Below, in pieces: positions 10,118-21,362 of a DNA stretch of 64,000 nucleotides; position 1 is the first letter of the stretch, and each line of letters starts with the position of its first letter. A program made the position numbers and the translations under genes. Source of the DNA: Utricularia gibba (taxonomy: Eukaryota; Streptophyta; Magnoliopsida; Lamiales; Lentibulariaceae); NCBI GenBank assembly GCA_002189035.1, contig NEEC01000007.1:1302001-1366000 (forward strand), written 5' to 3'. The notes under the pieces were generated by a model. The model was not told the origin of the DNA and ran no database searches. It saw only the letters and a program-made list of their open reading frames with translations.

Positions 10118-13100
10118 ATGGCCCCGTCGAGTATAAGGGATGTTCTGGTATCGTTCAGTCCTTCACTGGACTTGTTTGCCATCACTGTTGGCGATGGGCG
10201 AATAAAGGTGTGCCCCTTGCTGCCATCTGTGGGATTTTTGTTTTACTACTAGTGTTATGTACTTAGTTCTTACGTTTCCATTGATGGATCACGCTGTTGT
10301 CTCACAAAGTATAACACCAGCCTCCCCATCTTACTGGCTTGATACTTGGCAATGTTTGCCGAACTTGTTTTGCAACGAAACGCAGGCTCACACATGTTCA
10401 TTTTTGTTACATTTTTGCATCTTTGGTATTAGAATGACAAAGATTACTTGCCTCAATTTAGATTTGGAATCTTCATCATTGTTTCATGCTCTAGATTTGT
10501 GATATTGTGATCTTTGTTAAGTGTTTCCGTAGATTTGGCGTTTTAGGTTTCTTGAGTTCTCTAGGAGAATTTAAAACATACTTCAAGTTAGGACTGTAAG
10601 GAGCAAAATGTTGTTCCAGCATATGATAATGCCAATTTTCAGGTTTGGAACACGGGGAAAGGTCACCTTCAAACTGAATTTTCGGATTTTTCTACAACAG
10701 AGAAGACCAACAGATTGGCGAAGGCAGATGGTCACCTTTCACTAGATTACACCTGTATGAAGTGGTTTTACTTGGACAAAACGGTTAGGCCAAGTACACT
10801 CTTTGAATTCCTTTGGTTTCATAATTTTTTTAAATTATCAGTTTCTTGAAGGTTACTTTATTCATTCGACCAGAAAAAAAGGAAGCTTGGAAGTTCCATT
10901 TTGGTGTTAGGAACACGTGGTGGTGATGTTCTTGCATTGGATGTAAGTGCAGGCCAATTGAAATGGAGGATTAATGACTGCCATCCTGGGTAACTACCTT
11001 GCTTATAATCTGTTCGTTATTTTTGTTTCATGAAGATTTTACAACGCTGCCTAGTAAAACTAATAATTAGTTTGCCTGATGCATGTCTAGGGGCGTCACT
11101 GCGGTTTCATTTCATGTAAAGAGTTCAAATGTTTATACAGCTGGTGCAGATGGAGTAGTATGTGAAATTAATTCAATCTCTGGAAAGTTGTTAAACAAGT
11201 TTCATGCTACTTCCAAGTCAATTTCGTCTCTGGCCATTTCACCTGGTACTTGAATCTCCTTGTGAGAAATCCTCTTTATCTGCATTTTGAGAGGCTTCTT
11301 ATTTCTTTTACTGCTTCCTGTCATCTATTTGAATTGTTCTTTTAACAAGAGGTATAGTTAGAAATCCTTTGTCATCACCTCTGTTTTGTTGCACATCTCT
11401 AAATTTCAGATGGGGAAACAATTGCCACTGCTACATCCCAGCTGAGGATTTTTAATTGCTCGAGCCACCAAAAGTTGCAGAAGTTTTCTGGTCATCCTGT
11501 GGGTTTTCATAAGCCTCATGTTACCTGATAATCACTTTGATTGTTCTCTTTCTTCGTTGTTAACAAATTTTTAAGAAATCTACAGGAACCAGTGAGATGC
11601 ATGGTTTTCTCTGAAGATGGTAAATATGTGCTCTCTGCTGCGCTGAATGAACGCTATGTAGCAATATGGAAAATTGATGGCTGCAAAAACAGGCAGGCTA
11701 TTGCTATACTTCCCATGGACCATCCTGCCGTATTTCTAGATATCAAGAGTAGCGACAGTGGAGACAGTGGAGATGATCCTGCTCTCTCTGTTCTTGCTGT
11801 ATCAGAAACTGGTGTTGGATATTTTTGGCATGGAAAGAATATGGATGCATTGCGTAATTGCAAACCCACAAAAATTTATGTTCCTGCTGACGATAAGACT
11901 CTAGAGAAGCACAAAGGGGCAGCTCCTTGTGTATTTTTGGCGAAATTGCAGAACGTAGTTGATCTCGCAACTGGACACATTTTTCTTGCTTATGGTCTGC
12001 TCATTAAACCCACGTTTGCAAAAGTTGTGGTTCATTCTGGTAAAGATGTTGCTTTGAGCATTTCTCGAGATGGCATCCTCTTACCCACCAGTCAACCAGA
12101 CAAGCCCAAAAAATCATCAAATGTCTCAAGTCAATGTAGGTTATCCTGCTCTTGTTCCATTTCAATCTTGATTCGTTATATATGTAATGATGCCTTGTAA
12201 TAAAATCACTCTGATGATTGCTTACAGTTACCGCTCTGGATCATTCTAATATGGAGGTTGGTCTGCTTCCAGTACCCAGGATATTAAATCCAATCGATGG
12301 AAAGAGTGATGCTATTCCCATGGAATCCAAGAGTATGCTTACCTGTTTATTTTCTTCTTAGGTTCTAAGTGAAGCTTAAGTCTGCATGGAATAGAAGAGA
12401 GGTTCTTGTTATGATATTCCTTTTTCTGTGGATTTTTCTCTTTTGATTTTTTCGTGTCTCATATTAGAAAACATTGAATTGGACTTCGCTTCCTTCTCTG
12501 TGGAGGAACGGTTGAGATCCTTGGGGATGCTTAGCAGTAGCAATGACACAACGGCCTCAACGGTGGACTCCAAATTGTTGAAGGGCGTGACTCTGGATGC
12601 AACCACTCCACATAGAAAGGTTCTTTCCTATTCAAATTGCAAATTTTCTGTTATCATTTCAAAGAGAAAAAGTTCGCGAGTTTTGGTAACAATGTAGGTG
12701 AAGGCGACCATCGTTTCCATGGAACCTGAGGATGCTTTGAATCTTTTGAAAGTCTTGATCAAAGCTTGGCTAACTAGGTTGTTTTATAGAAATCCAAATT
12801 CTAGATTTGAATTTATTTGGACTGTTGTTCCATGCGAAGAACCAAGGGAAACAACGAATCAACTTTGGATTAAGAAGCTTTTCTGCATTTTTTTTTATTA
12901 TAAGGGTGAATTTCATGAAGGTTGATTTCTCTTCTCTTGTTCACCTTTCCAGATCTTATGATGCTGAAATTGTGCTTCCATGGATATATTCCCTACTGTT
13001 GCATCACAGGGATTATGTCAAGTCCAACGATCCGAAACTTCTTGACTCGTTATACAAGGTAGTTCAACAGCTTGGTCACTGTTCTCACCTGCTGATTCCT

Positions 13101-13460
13101 TCTGCATTTCTGTAATCACTTCCCTCCTCAGGCGGCTGAATCAAGAGGATCAACCATGACCCATTTGCTCCAGCTATCCGGTCGACTGCAACTTGTTTCA
13201 GCTCAGGTCAATTCTTGATTCACATCGTAGGATTCCATGCTCCATATTTTCTTAATTTATCTGGGATTCATTCTCTGCCTCGGAAACAGGTCGACAAGGC
13301 ATCCAACAATGGAACTCTTTCAGTAAATCAGAAAGACGAAGTTCACAAAAGTGAAGATGTTGATGAAGATGAGGAGGACGCAGAAGAAGATACTGTTGAG
13401 GATGTTTATGGGGTTGAAGATCTTTCTGAGATAAGTAGTGACGACGCTGGGGACGAGTAA
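10118..13460 (+). CDS. UTP5: WD40 protein of the WDR43/UTP5 family (SSU processome)
   Basis: Nucleolar t-UTP component of the small-subunit processome, needed for rDNA transcription and pre-18S processing (family knowledge). Twelve coding exons: 10118..10207, 10643..10783, 10874..10989, 11091..11245, 11410..11498, 11586..12135, 12228..12332, 12468..12619, 12698..12777, 12953..13058, 13132..13206, 13290..13460; 1830 nt, 609 aa, no phase conflict. N-terminal WD repeats start at LFAITVGDGRIKVWNTGKG and run through GTRGGDVLALD and RYVAIWKID. A Utp12-type helical domain covers about residues 467-553 (LLKVLIKAWLTR, YSLLLHHRDYV, LLQLSGRLQLVSAQ). The tail is strongly acidic (DEDEEDAEEDTVED). The ATG is the first codon in exon 1 and is followed at once by a WD strand. 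Confidence 0.88.
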
Positions 13461-13786
13461 ATGTCGCTACACAGGAAGAGCAATACATTTTGCTTTACAA
13501 GCTTATTTTTATGATCAAATCGCCAATCAAGGCAAGTTTTGGTTTCACAGATAGTCTCTTGGCATGTGATTTCAAGTATTTAAAACAGCATATCAATTAA
13601 GAATTCATCTACATTGAAAAGGAACAGGAAGCATTTGGTGTGAACATGAACAAAAATTTATTAATGTTTGTAGATGATGATGGTAGTAGTGAATGCCACA
13701 AGGAAATATCAGGCAGCAGCATTCTGTGTACAGCAACGAGATAAAATATCCTAAAGAATCAAGAAATGCGTATCGAAAATGTTTTG
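13461..13786. other. Convergent 3' flank between UTP5-like and COBRA-like genes
   Basis: A 326-bp AT-rich stretch between two stop codons, presumably overlapping 3' UTRs. No other feature seen. Confidence 0.6.
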
Positions 13787-15908
13787 CTATTGTTGCAGAG
13801 ACAACAAAACAGCCATGAAAAGCAGAAAGAAGGCGAATGGTGCAGGAAACACCAGTTTGTAGGAGCTACTGGGAATGAAAGTTGGCAGAGAGCATTCTTC
13901 GCCATTGAAGTAAACCTTGGAAGGGAATCCATCTCCAGCAGCCACATTGATTCCAGGGGTCAGTCTTTTGTTGAAAGAGATCACAGACTGCTGCGTACCA
14001 GGATTAGGAGGACTGCGAGGATTCGAAGCATTCGTCTCCCCCAAAATGTAGTTCAATCCTGGGCGACCCTGCATGACAATGGTGTTGCTGTGTATGTTGT
14101 TCATCAGGCTTCCATTGAAGGAGTAGACAGCTTGGAAGCCTGGGGCTGCCCTTTCAAGTTCCACTGCTGTGAACCAATCGGGGAAGGCTTCATGTTCCCA
14201 GTTGAAAATGGTGATCCTGGCGGACCAGCCATTGTTGTAGTCAGTGGCGAGATGCCAGTTGATGCTCACACCGCAGTTGTCCCCACAGGGCAGGGGAGTA
14301 GGAACTGGGAAACGATGAAGATTCCCCCATGCTCGAGCCAAATCCGAACGGTTTTCGAATGGAATAAGAAGGGCCTGAGATGGAAGAAGCAGTGCAGTAG
14401 CAGACGCACTGCAGGTCTGGGCAGTACTAGCAGGGCAACCACAGGCACAAGTCTGGCAGGGAACAATGGATTCATTGAAGTATGCTGAAAAAGACACACA
14501 GCATCTTGGTCTTGATTGAGGTGGCTTTGTGATGTTGCAGACGACTTGCCAGCTCGAAATGGCGGCAGAATCAGGTAAAAGATCACTCGGGTCTGGGAAC
14601 AAGCTCGGGCTGACTCGAACTGGCGGTCCACAGACATAATCTGGATTGAGCCTCCCCTGAATCGCCCAGTTTTGCGGCGGCGTAAGCAGGGACCGGTTCA
14701 GGTTCGGTGGCATCTTGAAAACATTGATCTGAAACGAGGATCTCGCCCGGCTCGGATCCATCCAAGGAGGCAAGATTGTTCCATTTCTACAACAGTATGG
14801 GACCATGCCAACATTACTGTTGTTTGTAGCAGCTAGAGGCAAGTCCATAAGAGTTGGTCTTCTCTCACAGTTCAATGCAGTTGCAAAATCAAGACCCTGG
14901 TAATGCTGACCCTGAACTCCTTGAACACATTCTGAGACATCAATCACAGAAGGATAAGCACCTCGCATTGCATATATGAACTCATCCTCCATCCAATCCC
15001 AGCTCAGCTCCCAGTTATCTAGTCTACCAAGAGGATTGTGATTCTCAATTGTGACCTGAGCCCAGTAGTTGGATTCATATGTTCTTGTCACATCGTACAG
15101 TATTGTAAGATCTCCATTCTGTCGGGGAGAAACCCGTTGCCTAAGCTCACGGTTGAGTTGAAGATGGGATCTCGAGTGCAACACACTTGCATAGTAGTAT
15201 TCCCTGCAGCAAGAAGAAAGGGTCAAGATTCAGAATGAAAGAACAGTGAAGTCAACGATGAGAACCCCATACAGCACAATTTCATTCGACAACCACCCTT
15301 TCTCCGATGATCAAGTCTCGAAGAAGAGAAAGAAAGAACGGGAAGGGAGAAAGGAAAGAAACGAGACCTTGCATACGAGGTCGGGGGCAAACCCATCCAT
15401 CATTGAGCAACGAGATGTTCGCCGGTAGAGGAACCGCCGGGGGGGCCACACCAAACTGGGCTCCTACCAAATCTACCTGAACGCTCATCTGGGTCAAGTC
15501 CCCAGCTGTTTGAATAGCTGTTTGCAAATCCGGATTTGGGTATCCGGCGAAAACAGCGCCGCCTCCAACAGTCGCTGGAATTGAACTCCCATTGGTGAGC
15601 ACTGCGTTGGAAGCGGAAACCAAGTACTCATTGTGCTGAAACCCTACAAAAACCCGCCACGACTGGAGCTCCGCCAAATCGTTGTTAAGTATCAATAGCG
15701 ACGATTGAAAGCGATAAGGCTGGCTGGCGGGATTTGAACGAAGATCTGGGGGCAACACCCTCCCGCCCGTGTACTGATACGAAACAAATATCCCGTTGCA
15801 GGAGTCGGACGCCGGCGCTTGACGGCTCTGTGGTTGTGCCACCGTTCCAGCAAGCGCCATTAAACAGAGTACCGAGGAAAAGAAAACAGAGGCGGCGGAG
15901 ACGGCCAT
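13787..15908 (-). CDS. COBL7: COBRA-like protein 7 type, frame interrupted by an apparent 1-base deletion
   Basis: GPI-anchored, apoplast-facing COBRA family member of the long subgroup (COBL7-11), implicated in cellulose deposition and cell expansion. Exon 1, 15908..15368, has a signal peptide (residues 1-24) and the extra N-terminal domain. Exon 2, 15203..13787, has the COBRA domain with [28 protein letters not shown] and [17 protein letters not shown], then a C-terminal hydrophobic GPI signal after SSSYKL. The exons sum to 1958 nt, one short of a multiple of three. After the splice the frame reads [15 protein letters not shown], the expected family motif; 40 or so nt later the conserved [18 protein letters not shown] is in another frame. 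The switch lies at a four-G run (plus strand 15124-15127). Either an assembly indel or a genuine frameshift allele; the rest is fully conserved. Confidence 0.85.
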
Positions 15909-16822
15909 GGTGGGACCAAGTCCGGCTGCTAATAGAAATCGCGGTTTGAATCGGCAACGGGCGGAGAGAAAAGAAAAGGAGAGAGTAGATGAATCAGCAC
16001 AACTCCCTATAAATAAAGAAAAAGAGAAACAGAGAGAGATGAAAAAAACAATGGACTACGGAAGCCGTTCCGTTGCACCACTGGGTGCCGGTGGCAAGAC
16101 AAGGCCCAGAAGTCTCTCTCAAACGCGGAAGACACGTACGCAACTGGAGCCAGCTCAGCCTCGCTCTCCGGTCAGACGTTGAAATAATCCAATCTCCGTG
16201 TTTTGCTGAATTGGTATAAACCCAGACACATAGGGAATGTTTTTTCTACCGCCCTACAATAACCCAGTCGGAGAATCAAAACGGAGAAGACAATAAACCT
16301 TTGGTGTTGCCTCGTTACAGCACCACCGGAATGCCATGCGATTGCCTTCCCATCTCGAAAAAGTGCCCCCTTTTTTGCAAGACGACAGTTTTCCCGGTGG
16401 GGGCGCACAGGAAGCAAAGGTCCAAGTTCAAAAACTTTTCAAGCAGCGCCGTCGCATCAGTACATTCCACCCACCCACCCCGCCGTTTGAAATTTTGAAA
16501 TTCGAACGCCGGCTGACAGCAAGGCACACAACGTTCCGGGGAGAGTATTGGGCTCGGGCTTCATTATTGGGCCAGGAAGGAGCAATGCACCATCATCCTC
16601 AAACATCTCAATATGCATGTTGTACCTTTCCATTAATACTAGGTTTATTCATGAGTCTTGCATTAATGGTACTTTCCATTTTTAGAGTCTGTTGAATTCA
16701 GACCGGGCGGTTCGAACCGGTCAGGAACTCCGGCGACTGCAACAGGCGTTCATTAAATAAGAAGGGAACTTACGGGAAGCAATTAAAGAGACAAATGGCA
16801 CCTAAAACTACTACTGCGAGGA
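15909..16822. other. Intergenic: COBRA-like promoter and GATA 3' flank
   Basis: Upstream region of the COBRA-like gene (purine-rich near 15960-16050, read on plus) and 3' flank of the GATA gene. The near-palindrome GGTTCGAACCGGTC lies near 16709-16722. Small open frames show no family motifs. Confidence 0.5.
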
Positions 16823-17426
16823 TTAGAAGCAAGCAGAAGCGTAGACAGAGCCACAAGACAAGGCCATCAACAAAAAAGCTGCTTGTTCTTCTTCCCCGAA
16901 TTTCCTTCTCCGCTTGGTGTTGGATCTTGGCCTCTGCAGTTGCCCGCAGAAGCCATCTCCACTGCTGCTGTTGCTTTTCGCCATCCAAATCCTGCCCTTC
17001 TTCACTTCTTTCGTGACACCCATTAAAGCTCTTCTCTTCTTCCTGCTCCTGATCCCACACGCGTTGCAGAGTGACTGGGAAGAACAAGAGATGGGATCAG
17101 ACCAGACTCCAAAGCAAGATCCAAAACCACAAGGAAACAGAGCACTGTAAATCACGAGAAAATGGGAGCTGATGGGAGACCTTGGGGCCAGAGGGACCGC
17201 CTCGCCAGAGTGGAGTTTTTGAGGTACCGCAATCAGCACAAGTTTTGATAATCGAGCTGTCGGACTCAGGGTTACCGATCCACCACTAGTGTCCTCGCAT
17301 TCCGAACCCTGAAATCAGTCCATGGGTTTCAAGTTTCAGGATGATGAACAATGTAAGCTTCTAGGAAAATCCACAAGGCGAAAAAAAAAAAACAGAGTAG
17401 AGCAGTACTTTGTCACTGAGATCCAT
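16823..17426 (-). CDS. LLM-domain B-GATA transcription factor (GATA15/16/17-like)
   Basis: Zinc-finger regulator of the class that includes GNC, CGA1 and GATA15-17, acting in greening and development. Likely exons 17426..17409 (MDLSDK), 17308..17181 and 17074..16823. The class-B finger is split by an intron: CADCGTSKTPLWRGGPSGPK in exon 2 and SLCNACGIRSRKKRRALMG in exon 3, giving C-X2-C-X18-C-X2-C. The C-terminus carries the LLM signature in GEEEQAAFLLMALSCGSVYA. With the natural acceptor at 17309 the exons sum to 398 nt: GSECEDTSGGSVTLSP is in a frame one base off from DSSIIKTCADCG. Either a base is missing between 17240 and 17285 (best candidate the CC near 17262), or a weaker CTAG acceptor at 17286 is used, which gives an intact but less typical N-terminus. 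Confidence 0.82.
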
Positions 17427-18820
17427 AGTTGAGAGCAACCGATTTCGAAGATCCAATCCAACCCTCGCTCCAATCCTCCAGTGAACGCCTTGAAAACCCC
17501 AACTTGGCTCCCGAAAGACCCTGTTTTTACACGATCAAAGCAGCAATGGCGAGAAACAAGGAGGAGGCTTATATCCGGAAACCCAGATCACGAAACACCA
17601 TAGAAAAGGAGGATATTTAACTAGAAGCAGTGCCGCTCCGTATCCGAATTCCTAGAACCATTCATCAAGCAGACAAAGACGATTTTAGTTGAAAGGCTGG
17701 GAGTGAAGCAAGTTTTGGGTAAGATTTGAGAGATGAAACGAAGGGGCTGGTTGCAAAATAAATTCCACGGAGGGGCTGATTCATAAATGGTATTTTATTC
17801 AGGAGGGCGCCGGGAACGGGAAAAGACGCAAAAGGGCACAATTCCCCTTGCCTCCATCGCCAATTTTGAGAAACAGAACACGGGGGTAATTTCGGCAAAG
17901 CAGGCCAATAAAACTTTTGGTGTTTGCCGCCATTCAATATTAGGGTTCCTCTTAGCCTGCCAATCTGGCCGCCGCAGTTTTGACCTAAAGCAGTCAGCGG
18001 CGTGAATTCAAAAATCCAATTTCTCTAAATATTTTATTCCCCAAAATCTATTTCCCTAATTAAAAAAAAAAAAACAAACAAACCAACCAAAAGAGAGGAA
18101 AAAAGACTAGTAAGTTGAATCGCAATAGTTGACTTATGTGACTGTATTATAAAAGTGGGCACACTTTGTGATTATGTGAGAAAATTGATCAAATATATAA
18201 AAAATTGATCATAATATGTGGAATAGCTTTACTTTTCTAAATGTCATTAACTTCCGTTAGTTAAGCCACAGTATTAATAAATTTTCCATGAATATGTTAA
18301 AAATTGATTTAATAAATTACCCAATTAATCTATTATATGATTCCATTATTCCCATATTTGATTTGCTTTGTTAACAGCATTTAAATTTGTAGACGTCCCA
18401 CAATCTTTTAACATTGAAATATCTGTGATTAGATTTTTATAATACTTAATTAATAGTTAATATATTTATAATTCATATATATTAAATTCTTTTTAATCAC
18501 CAGGGGAAATTAATAACCAAGCAAGGGGAGAAAAAAGAGATGATTAAAGAATTATTAAAAAGGGGATATGATGGGCGCAAAATGAAAGGGACTTGTCGTG
18601 AAACAATTTTGTACCCTTGTAGAGTGAGAGACGGGGAGGTGACAGCGACAACACGGGGACATGGGGCCCACTGAATTACTGCTGCCAGCTGGACCGAACC
18701 CCATCCCGAAGACGCAAAATATTCCGGGGATAGGGATGAAACCGATTTTAAAACGGTTGGTGGACCAAGGCCGGGTGAAGGGACTCGAGCCGGCCTTACA
18801 GGACCGGCCGGTTCATCGGA
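17427..18820. other. Intergenic, upstream of GATA gene and downstream of importin alpha
   Basis: The first 600 bp are moderately GC-rich and probably promoter or leader of the GATA gene. From about 18000 to 18600 the sequence is very AT-rich, with poly-A tracts near 18061 and a duplicated AAAATTGATCA motif near 18180-18215. It could hold an eroded non-autonomous element, but I find no clear terminal repeats. Confidence 0.4.
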
Positions 18821-21362
18821 TTACGGTATTCGGTGTGGTACGGCGGGGAGGGAGGAGTTGGCTCGGGTCGTCCCCTCCTCCAGCCAATATGTCTCCAGCA
18901 GCTTCGCTGCCTGGTCATGGATTTCTTTGTTTTCGTGGCTCTGGAGGGCCTCCAACTTCTCCAGACCTCCTGCTTCATCTACGAGGAGTGCAAAGTAATT
19001 GCCGTCTGGATTATCTGCCGCCCCGGCTTTCAGAATGTTTCTCAGGCCCTCCATCACACAGTTGACGATTCTTGGATCAGGGCAAAGAAGGAGATCGCAT
19101 AAGGGCTTTATGCACTCCTGCTTCACCAAGTACCTACAAGAAAAGTCATGTAATATGCCAGAGCGCAGAGCTGTGAATGAGTGTAGGTGCAAAAAGGTAG
19201 AAAAGGAATACGATATTTGCTCATGGGTTCCTCCGGATGTGGCATTTGAGATAGCCCATGCGGCCTCTTTCTTTATGTCAAATTCAGCAGTGAGTAGTAA
19301 ATTGACCAGGGGAGGGATTAAACCAGCATCAATTACAGCCTGCCATCACCAGTTCGTTTTGTTTAAACATAGGGTATGGCATTTAAGAACAATGAAAGAT
19401 GATTCCATCACCTGTATTTGGCCTTGGCTTCCAGTAGTGATGTTTGAGACCGCCCAGCAAACTTCTTTCTTGATGCTCTTTTTATGATGGTGAGTCAACA
19501 GGGTTGTGAAGCATGGAAGTGCTTCGTTATCAATGACATGCTGCAGGCCATATTACTGCAGTCTATGAGGAACAAGAAAATTCCAGTGCAGTAGACAAAT
19601 CAAACAAGTATTGATCGTACCAAATTAATACTAATAATAACTGTTTTCATGCTATGTATACATAGTAGCATCATAGTCTGTTAAAAGCCAAATATTAGAA
19701 CTTCACCTCAGTTTGTATGTCGTCACCAGTGACAATGTTTCCCACAGTACGAAGTGCAGGGATGAGCACCAAAGGAGAGGGATGGCTAGAAAAATCAATT
19801 CAATACCGAACACATCAGCAAGGATAGACATATAGTACACATAATGCAAACATAAACTCACAGGAGAAGCTCTACAAGTCGTTTACAAACACCTGACTCA
19901 ATAACAGCTTGAATTTTATCATTTGCACCATCAGAAAGATAAGAAAGGGCCCAGCACGCATCTGTAAGGACTTCTTCATCATTTGAATAAATAAATTGTT
20001 TCAGGGCTGGAACAGCAAGCCTTACCTAGCATGGGTAGTGCATAAGCAAAGGTGACAAAACACTAAGCAAATGTACGAAATAGAATCACAAGAGTAATAA
20101 ACCCAAACTATGGTCGAAGGGAATACCAGCTCAAAAGGAGGTTGAGGCTTGCCTCTGCAGAAGTTGGATAATGTCCAGGTAGTATTTCTCAGCATAGATA
20201 GCCTAGAATACCCATTCAACTGTGTGAGCAAAGGAATCAAGGCACCATGTCCAAGGACAAGGTCACGATGTTTGGGAGAATCACCGGCGACATTACCTAG
20301 TGCCCACACAGCCTATTCATAACATAGTGTTTCATTATGTGAATGCTATCAATGCTAGTCTAAAATATACTTCAGTACCTGTTCACGAACATCATCGTTG
20401 GGTGAACCCAACAGACGTATAAAAACAGGGACAGCTCCATGATCGATAACCACCTTCGTGTGCTCAGACGTACCAGAGGCAACATTTGTAAGTGCCCAAG
20501 CAGCCTCAAACTGCAGTATGTTCATACTTGTCACACATAAGCCAACAGAATTTAAAATCAGCTGAAAAGAGATCGTGACCTGAAGCTGGGGAAAATCTTC
20601 CCGGGAAAGAAATTCAACGAATCTAGGAACAACAGCTGATTGAATCACTTCATCAATCGGGTGGCTTTTCTCTGTAATCAAATAAAAGGACAAGAAAAGC
20701 CTGTATACATGAAGAACCAAAAGTTTGAAGAACAATGACGGGTCTAACTATTTAAGATAAGAACAATGCTGGACGAAGTAAAGAAGATCAACCAGTTGAA
20801 AGCAATTTCCGGAACTGCATCATTGCTTCTAGCTGCAAATTTTTATCGTTTGACCAGACCCCATCAACCATGGAAGGTAAAATCTCCAACTGCTCTTCCA
20901 AAATAAACACAAAACAGAAAATCTCAGAATAAACACTAGCCATATGCTACGCTACACAACCCAAACCATGACATTCTGTGATCATCAATTCAAAGAAATC
21001 AAAACCGGTGGGTCTCAATAGAATCCTTCGCTAATTGCATCATCCACGACATGATAAACATAGGCATCATCTCATACACCAATAAGGAAGGAACCAAAAA
21101 ACATGCTCTCAAGTCTCAACAACTTGCATTTACCATTCGCTCATTTCACCTTTTTCCCGAGCGTCGAAGAGTTGAGAGAGGCGGAAACTTGCTGAGGCTC
21201 CTGCACTTCCTCTCTTCTTTTCTTGAGCAAACTCTCCTCCCGCTTACTCTTCCGTATCTCGACCATATGATCCCCTCTCCTTCTTCGGCCTTCATCCGCA
21301 TCGACACCGACCTTGTAGCGGCTCCGCCGCACCTCCACCTTACCGCCTGGCCGCAAAGACAT
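18821..21362 (-). CDS. Importin subunit alpha (511 aa)
   Basis: Nuclear import adaptor that binds basic NLS cargo through ARM repeats and importin beta through its IBB domain. Ten coding exons: 21362..21150, 20892..20793, 20671..20580, 20510..20379, 20312..20127, 20025..19862, 19785..19707, 19540..19412, 19339..19212, 19133..18821; 1536 nt, frame intact. IBB domain: [20 protein letters not shown] and [23 protein letters not shown] repeats carry the Trp/Asn ladder: [87 protein letters not shown] and [12 protein letters not shown]. The C-terminal acidic CAS-binding segment is short. Start chosen at MSLRP, the conserved IBB start; an upstream in-frame ATG would add eight atypical residues. Confidence 0.94.

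Noticed and set aside
16704-16725. tRNA T-loop-like GGTTCGAACC
   Set aside because: It is part of a near-palindrome with no acceptor stem, D-arm or anticodon arm around it.
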